NCBI GenBank assembly: GCA_039029935.1
Contig: JBCCFC010000573.1
Location: forward strand, 1 to 8,465
Source of the DNA: G039029935 sp039029935
Lineage (GTDB): Bacteria > Chloroflexota > Anaerolineae > Caldilineales > Caldilineaceae
DNA length: 8,465 nucleotides
Direction: 5' to 3'
The position numbers and the translations under genes were made by a program. A model generated the notes under the pieces. It saw nothing but the letters and a program-made list of their open reading frames with translations, had not been told where the DNA came from and searched no databases. Below, piece by piece: positions 5,155 to 8,465 of this stretch (positions are counted from its first letter, which is position 1; each line of letters opens with the position of its first letter).

Positions 5155-6294
5155 CTACCAATTTGTAAACGAGCCATCGAGCCGCCGTAGCTGTGGCATC
5201 TCCCGTTCTTGATAAGGATGTTTCTTGGCTGCTTCGCGGTCAAACTCAATGCCAAGACCAGGCTTATCGGTTGGGATCAAATATCCATCTTTCCACTCTG
5301 GTTGCACAGGAACCACATCGGTCAGCACCGTACCTGTTTTCTTGGGCTGTTCCTGCACACCAAAGTTGGGGCAAGCCATGTTCACCTGTAGACAGGCAGC
5401 CGATGAGACAGGACCGAGCGGATTATGCAGCGCAATTTTGATGTAATGCGTCTCGCACCAGCCCATAATTTTGAGCGTTTCCGTAAACCCACCGGCAATA
5501 CACATGTCGATGCGCGCATAGTCAATCCACTCTTCTTCAATCAACTGGCGGAATTCCCACTTTGAGCTAAACTGTTCACCAGCGGCCAGCGGGACGGTTG
5601 TGCGCGGACGGAGCGTCTTGAACGAATCGGGGTTCTCACAGCGCAGCGGGTCTTCCATAAAGAAGGGGCGTAGCTGCTCGACTTCCTGACAAAGCCAGAG
5701 AGCATCGGGCAAATCTAACCGTGTATGCACATCAAAACAGAGTTCGATCTCATCACCAACAGCCTCACGCACCGCATGGAACTGCTTGATGGATGCCAGC
5801 ACTGCCTCACGTGGCTCCAGAATATTGCCATTTTGTGGCAACCCCCAACGCACAAATTTCCACCCCTCCTCCTTGGTTTGCAGACAAGATTCAACCAGCG
5901 GCTCCACCTCCAGCGCATGACCGTTGTTGTGTGGATAGCAAACGACCTTGTCACGTACCTTGCCGCCAATCAAGTCGTAGATGGGTAAGCCCAGCGCTTT
6001 GCCTTTGATGTCCCAAAGCGCAATGTCAATGGCCGAGATAGCAGATGAGAGAATGCGCTGTGCAGGGAAAAAGCCACCGCGAAAAAGTAGCTGCCAGATG
6101 TGTTCAGTGCGGAAAGGGCTTTCCCCAATCAGCAACGACTTGAACTGCTCAATAGCGCCGATGACGGCTAACTCGCGCGACGTGATGCCCGCCTCACCGA
6201 CGCCGTAGATGCCCTCGTCGGTGTCAACGACCACGAAGAGAAAGTTACGCCCCCCCGCCCAGACTGGATAGGCCTCAACATTGGTAATTTTCAT
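5155..6294 (-). CDS. Mandelate racemase/muconate lactonizing enzyme family, galactonate-dehydratase-like sugar-acid dehydratase
   Basis: Predicted Mg-dependent cytoplasmic enzyme of the enolase superfamily that removes water from an aldonic acid to give a 2-keto-3-deoxy acid. The 379-residue length fits. The N-terminal capping domain (1-120) contains TDEGIYGVGEAG, SAISAIDIALWDIKGKALG and YDLIGGKVRD. The barrel domain carries the expected site: D188 and H190 in CFDVHTRLD, E214 in FFMEDPL, E240 in AAGEQF, H290 in ALHNPLGPVS, E315 in GVQEQ. By recollection of E. coli DgoD (D183, H185, E209, E235, H285, E310) each lies exactly five residues later, supporting the galactonate/gluconate dehydratase branch over racemases. 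Substrate specificity cannot be fixed from this. ATG 6292-6294 has AAGGAG 7 nt upstream. Probably co-transcribed with the downstream NIPSNAP gene; divergent from the cyclophilin-like gene. Confidence 0.9.
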   Translation of the reverse strand: MKITNVEAYPVWAGGRNFLFVVVDTDEGIYGVGEAGITSRELAVIGAIEQFKSLLIGESPFRTEHIWQLLFRGGFFPAQRILSSAISAIDIALWDIKGKALGLPIYDLIGGKVRDKVVCYPHNNGHALEVEPLVESCLQTKEEGWKFVRWGLPQNGNILEPREAVLASIKQFHAVREAVGDEIELCFDVHTRLDLPDALWLCQEVEQLRPFFMEDPLRCENPDSFKTLRPRTTVPLAAGEQFSSKWEFRQLIEEEWIDYARIDMCIAGGFTETLKIMGWCETHYIKIALHNPLGPVSSAACLQVNMACPNFGVQEQPKKTGTVLTDVVPVQPEWKDGYLIPTDKPGLGIEFDREAAKKHPYQEREMPQLRRLDGSFTNW

Positions 6295-6353
6295 GATGTA
6301 TCTCCTTATGATAAGTAGGTTGAAAATGATGTTCTGTTAAAATTTACCACAGA

Positions 6354-6382
6354 TTGCAAACTCTGACCATGTGATATATACT
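6354..6382 (+). promoter_or_regulatory. Promoter of the cyclophilin-like gene
   Basis: TTGCAA (6354-6359) and TATACT (6377-6382) are 17 bases apart. Transcription would start near 6389, pass through the second 83-bp repeat and reach ATG 6531 after a leader of about 140 nt. This start point also excludes the ATG at 6384 as a translation start. Confidence 0.55.
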
Positions 6383-6435
6383 CATGCTTATGCAGCGGAT
6401 TGGGTATCAGCATACTGATGATTGTGTGCAAAAAA

Positions 6436-6518
6436 TGAACAAAGGAAAGTATCACAGGTTGGCTACCAGTGTCACAGATAACCAATCTGCGATACTGGTT
6501 TCTACTTTCCTAATCAAC
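6436..6518 (-). repeat. 83-bp structured interspersed repeat, copy 2
   Basis: This is the reverse-complement counterpart of 2878-2960 (76 of 83 bases identical, no gaps). Outer arms are GGAAAGTA (6444-6451) and TACTTTCC (6503-6510). Read on the plus strand the inner hairpins are CACAGGT-loop-ACCAGTG (6453-6471) and CACAGAT-loop-ATCTGCG (6473-6491), each with one mismatch. Relative to copy 1, one G-C pair has become A-U through two substitutions, a compensatory change. Like copy 1, it sits between a plus-strand promoter and a plus-strand start codon. Confidence 0.85.
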
Positions 6519-6530
6519 GAGAAGGGGACC

Positions 6531-6809
6531 ATGACACAAATTCAAATTACGGCTGGCACTGTCACAATGTCAGCGACGTTAAATGACTCACCGACGGCCC
6601 AAGCGATTGTTAACGCGCTGCCTATCCAAGCGAGTGCCAATTGCTGGGGCGACGAAATTTACTTTGGCATTCCCGTGTCGGCCAGTGTAGAGCCTGATGC
6701 ACAGGAGATTGTCGAAGTGGGCGGACTGGCCTATTGGCCACCGGGCAATGCGTTTTGCATCTTCTTTGGTCGAACGCCAGCTAGTACGGATGTATCCATA
6801 ACACACTAA
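6531..6809 (+). CDS. Small cyclophilin-like-fold protein (TM1367 / former DUF369 type)
   Basis: A 92-residue cytoplasmic protein. Family hallmarks are MSATLNDSPTAQAIVNALP (13-31), a central CWGDEIYFGIPV and GGLAYWPPGNAFCIFFGRTPAS. These fit the small beta-barrel cyclophilin-like family, whose function is unknown; it is not expected to be an active prolyl isomerase. The start is ATG 6531 with GAGAAGGGG upstream. The frame is open to ATG 6384, but that part translates the structured repeat and lies upstream of the predicted transcription start. Family members usually run on after the FFGxTPxS motif into a final VNV-type strand. Here the protein stops with TDVSITH, so the C-terminus appears to lack about 15-25 residues. 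It is divergent from the dehydratase gene, and no functional link is evident. Confidence 0.75.
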   Translation: MTQIQITAGTVTMSATLNDSPTAQAIVNALPIQASANCWGDEIYFGIPVSASVEPDAQEIVEVGGLAYWPPGNAFCIFFGRTPASTDVSITH

Positions 6810-6825
6810 TCTACCATAGTGTTTT
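6801..6825 (+). terminator. Weak hairpin after the cyclophilin-like gene
   Basis: ACACTA (6803-6808) pairs with TAGTGT (6817-6822) across an 8-nt loop; the stem overlaps the TAA stop. It is followed by only four T residues, so it is a weak Rho-independent terminator at best. Confidence 0.35.
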
Positions 6826-6833
6826 GTCTGATT

Positions 6834-6862
6834 TTGACACGCAAGAAAATATGTGCTATCAT
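6834..6862 (+). promoter_or_regulatory. Strong consensus promoter pointing into the intron
   Basis: Perfect -35 TTGACA (6834-6839), a 17-bp spacer, and -10 TATCAT (6857-6862) preceded by TGC, giving an extended -10. It reads rightward into the 3' flank of the minus-strand group II intron. No gene longer than about a dozen codons follows before 6955, so its natural target may lie beyond the intron or have been separated from it by the insertion. Confidence 0.6.
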
Positions 6863-6881
6863 TGCCGATGACAGTGGTGAA

Positions 6882-6920
6882 GAAAACGGCTACTTCGTTC
6901 TGAAAAAACAAACCGTTTTC
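6882..6920. repeat. Inverted repeat between the promoter and the intron end
   Basis: GAAAACGG (6882-6889) and CCGTTTTC (6913-6920) are perfectly complementary with a 23-nt loop that contains a run of six A residues. On the minus strand the structure lies 35 nt downstream of the intron 3' splice site. It could be a terminator or attenuator, but there is no T tract directly after the stem. Confidence 0.45.
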
Positions 6921-6956
6921 GTTGGTTCCCTGTCAACAACGAATCGGCAGTGGTGT

Positions 6957-6999
6957 GGAGTAGACACCTAGAGGTCAGTGACCAGCTAAGTGTCCCTCC
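6957..6999 (-). ncRNA. Group II intron domain VI with branch-point adenosine
   Basis: On the minus strand GGAG (6999-6996) pairs with CTCC (6960-6957), and GACACTTAG (6994-6986) pairs with CTAGGTGTC (6971-6963). A G-U pair (6995/6962) lies between them, leaving a single bulged A (complement of 6961). That A is seven nucleotides from the predicted 3' splice site at 6955, the usual position of the lariat branch point. Confidence 0.8.
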
Positions 7000-8342
7000 C
7001 CAAACCGGACATGCACCTTGCAATGCATCCGGCTTTCCAGTGACTCTTTCCATTGAAGAGGTCTTCCGGCATGGATGTCTGTGTGACAGCGATGGCAAAC
7101 CATCATAGTTTTGCGATTGCGTGAACACATATGTTTTACCCAGCTAGGCATCCGCTTCCCTCTATACTTCTTCCGAAGGTCAGCTAATTTTCTAACATGA
7201 TGAACTTGAACTTTGTCCGAACTACCGCAGACCTCACACTCATCTGCGAGTAGCCGTTGAATGATTTCAGTTCTTGTATTCCATACTTGAGGCTTTTGGT
7301 CTTTTACGACAGCGTTTTTATTGAACTTGAGAGGCAATCCCCCAAATCTTGCGATTAATGGCTTCTTCCCTTCTCTTTGAACTGTGACCTCAAGACAGGA
7401 CATGCCGTTATGTGTACTTTTGAGCCTGTTCGCCATCTTTTTGACGGATGCCTTATGTTTCATCGCAAGTGTCTTGAGCAAAGAGCACTGCATCGCCCAC
7501 ATGACAGAATCAAGATAGTACACATTGTCAGCCATGATATAAAAATTAACTAACCCTCTGTATATCGTTTGGTATCTGCTCACAATGTCATAGTCAGAAT
7601 CTAAAACAAGTTTCCCATCTGCTGATTGGAATTCCTGCCGTTTCTTTTCTATGACCTTGGCTGGTACTCGTAACGATATGAGACCGTTTGAATTTCTGCT
7701 TCCTCTGCTATCCAGTTGATAATCCTTATGCATAGCGATTAATTCATATCCTAAGAATAGAGCGGTTTCAGTTTTGGCATGTGTCACCAACGTTTTTTCA
7801 GGTGAAAGAGTAAGCTTGAGATTGTCTCGCAGCCATGTCGCCATTTCTGTTTTGATTTTCTCAGCTTCAGCTTTGGGTCCAGTGAACCCAAACAAAGTAT
7901 CATCCGCATACCGAATATAATTGAGTCGTCGATAGTCTGAGCCATCCATGATTTGAGATGGAATCTCCCTCATTTGTTTCTTGAGTTCTCGGATGCTTCC
8001 AGTTCTCGTACCTCTTCTAATGCCAGAGACATGATTGGTGAGTCGTTTATATTCAGGATTCGACTTTCTTCTCTTTCCAGTCGTGTATTTTGGGATAAGT
8101 TCATTAATCACCCAAGAATCGAACTCATGCATATATATGTTTGCTAGAAGTGGACTGATGATTCCACCTTGTGGTGTTCCACTGTAGGTTTGATTGTATC
8201 TCCATTCCTCCATATATCCTGCTTTGAGTAATCCTCTTAGCAAATTCATGAACCTTCCATCCTTTACATCTCTTCCGATAATCTTGAGTAAGATTTCATG
8301 ATCAATCGTGTCAAAGCATTTCTCAATGTCCCCTTCTATGAA
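6975..8342 (-). CDS. ltrA: Group II intron reverse transcriptase/maturase, N-terminally broken
   Basis: LtrA-like multifunctional protein for intron splicing and mobility. The frame is open from 8342; the first internal ATG is 8247-8249 (424 codons from there). The segment before that ATG encodes FIEGDIEKCFDTIDHEIL, the RT block with the first catalytic Asp. Numbered from the ATG: GTPQGGIISPLLANIYM (24-40, RT4), YADD (114-117, catalytic), LTLSPEKT (147-154), RGLVNFYIMADN (231-242, maturase domain X), and an HNH endonuclease with CEVC (338-341), HH (350-351) and CHRCHTDIH (385-393). The last 20 residues are translated from domain V/VI RNA. Normal proteins have another 80-100 residues upstream. 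An in-frame TAG at 8343-8345 replaces the Trp expected before FIEGD. Sensible sequence continues upstream only to about 8376 (RYWKGTI). Probably non-functional here, or affected by sequence errors. Confidence 0.88.
   Translation of the reverse strand, partial: FIEGDIEKCFDTIDHEILLKIIGRDVKDGRFMNLLRGLLKAGYMEEWRYNQTYSGTPQGGIISPLLANIYMHEFDSWVINELIPKYTTGKRRKSNPEYKRLTNHVSGIRRGTRTGSIRELKKQMREIPSQIMDGSDYRRLNYIRYADDTLFGFTGPKAEAEKIKTEMATWLRDNLKLTLSPEKTLVTHAKTETALFLGYELIAMHKDYQLDSRGSRNSNGLISLRVPAKVIEKKRQEFQSADGKLVLDSDYDIVSRYQTIYRGLVNFYIMADNVYYLDSVMWAMQCSLLKTLAMKHKASVKKMANRLKSTHNGMSCLEVTVQREGKKPLIARFGGLPLKFNKNAVVKDQKPQVWNTRTEIIQRLLADECEVCGSSDKVQVHHVRKLADLRKKYRGKRMPSWVKHMCSRNRKTMMVCHRCHTDIHAGRPLQWKESLESRMHCKVHVRFGEGHLAGH
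7002..7035 (-). ncRNA. Group II intron catalytic domain V
   Basis: Exactly 34 nt on the minus strand, folding as the canonical domain V. An 8-bp lower stem contains the AGC catalytic triad (positions 2-4), followed by a 2-nt TG bulge on the 3' side, a 6-bp upper stem and a GCAA (GNRA) tetraloop. All positions fit, with a few G-U pairs. It overlaps the 3' end of the maturase ORF, which reads through it. Confidence 0.92.
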
Positions 8343-8345
8343 CTA
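8343..8345 (-). other. Amber codon interrupting the maturase ORF
   Basis: The frame reads RYWKGTI-TAG-FIEGDIEKCFD. Related maturases carry Trp (TGG) at this place before FIEGD, so a single G-to-A change explains the stop. It is either a real inactivating mutation or a base-call error near the window edge. Confidence 0.75.
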
Positions 8346-8375
8346 AATGGTTCCTTTCCAATATCTACTCAATAA

Positions 8376-8465
8376 AGAGGGGTGGTAGAGCTAAATTGAG
8401 GGAGCAGACGAGGGTTGAGGAATGAGGTCAGCGAGGTTTGGGAGTTGGTAGGAACGGGAGACGCG
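8376..8465. other. Purine-rich terminal segment unlike the intron
   Basis: The last ~90 bases are strongly enriched in G and A on the plus strand and should encode the RT region around the CHTAL motif. In frame they give only YHPSLL followed by a stop at 8391-8393. The sequence TACCACCCCTCTTTATTGAG resembles an eroded codon run for CHTALLS. This suggests error-rich contig-end sequence, a chimeric join, or a decayed intron; no other feature is visible. Confidence 0.5.

Larger units (their letters stand above)
6955..8465 (-). mobile_element. Group II intron, 3' portion (reverse transcriptase ORF plus domains V and VI)
   Basis: A retroelement that self-splices as RNA and moves by target-primed reverse transcription using its encoded maturase. 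The 3' end is precise: domain V at 7002-7035, domain VI at about 6957-6999, and the intron ending ...TACTCCAC at 6955. The 5' exon junction, domains I-III and the first part of the ORF are not in the window. The ORF has an HNH endonuclease domain, which argues against group IIC. The ORF is broken near 8344 and intron-like sequence fades beyond about 8376, so this copy is a fragment or its edge is unreliable. The downstream exon begins ACCACTGCCG on the minus strand. Confidence 0.9.

Noticed and set aside
2878..6518. The 83-bp repeats as a CRISPR array or tRNA genes
   Set aside because: Only two distant inverted copies exist with no spacers. The three-way fold lacks tRNA hallmarks such as a TTCGA loop and acceptor CCA-side geometry.
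6384..6530. In-frame N-terminal extension of the cyclophilin-like gene to ATG 6384
   Set aside because: The extension translates the structured repeat, overlaps the predicted -10 region and has no ribosome-binding site. ATG 6531 has a clear one.
6859..7128. 89-codon minus-strand ORF across the intron 3' end
   Set aside because: It translates domains V and VI and the flanking exon. Its GKPDALQGACPVWGG segment is simply domain V RNA read in another frame.
6955..8465. Intron as a group IIC, terminator-associated element
   Set aside because: The encoded protein has an HNH endonuclease domain, which group IIC proteins lack, and the 5' target site is not visible.

Overview
This window looks like the end of a contig from a free-living bacterium of moderate GC with a large accessory gene content. 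The mix of genes and repeats would suit Chloroflexota (Anaerolineae-like): a lipoprotein with an internal duplication, a HEAT-like/FGE-sulfatase fusion, a DgoD-like dehydratase next to a NIPSNAP protein, and intergenic AT-rich palindromes and short tandem heptamers. That assignment is an inference from style only; there is no rRNA or marker gene to confirm it.

Layout, left to right. Positions 1-167 hold no recognisable gene. An M20-family amidohydrolase (allantoate / N-carbamoyl-L-amino acid hydrolase type, minus strand, 168-1478) lies downstream of a lipoprotein gene (minus, 1551-2561). A Rho-independent terminator sits between them, and a good sigma-70-type promoter at 2665-2693 drives the lipoprotein. 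Positions 2700-2990 are a repeat-rich intergenic stretch with an extended -10 promoter and an 83-bp structured repeat. Next comes a short membrane-anchor ORF (2994-3107, plus) that overlaps, in another frame, a HEAT-like plus FGE-sulfatase protein (3100-4635, plus). The two were probably one gene, with the frame broken at a C6 tract.

A near-perfect 37-bp inverted repeat (4640-4722) separates this from a convergent minus-strand pair: a sugar-acid dehydratase of the enolase superfamily (5155-6294) followed by a NIPSNAP protein (4737-5057). These two probably form a carbohydrate-acid catabolic unit. Divergent from them is a small cyclophilin-like-fold protein (6531-6809, plus). Its 5' leader carries a second copy of the 83-bp repeat in inverted orientation, 92 % identical to the first.

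Positions 6955-8465 are the 3' part of a group II intron on the minus strand. It contains reverse transcriptase blocks, maturase domain X, an HNH endonuclease domain, a domain V that fits the canonical fold exactly, and a domain VI with a bulged A seven bases from the 3' splice site. The intron ORF is cut by an amber codon at 8343-8345, and the last ~100 bases are purine-rich and no longer resemble the intron, so the end of the window is either decayed or of poor sequence quality.

The most interesting items are the pair of structured leader repeats (three-way-junction fold, a compensatory base change, complementary loops) and the split anchor/FGE-like gene, which also lacks one of the two FGE catalytic cysteines.
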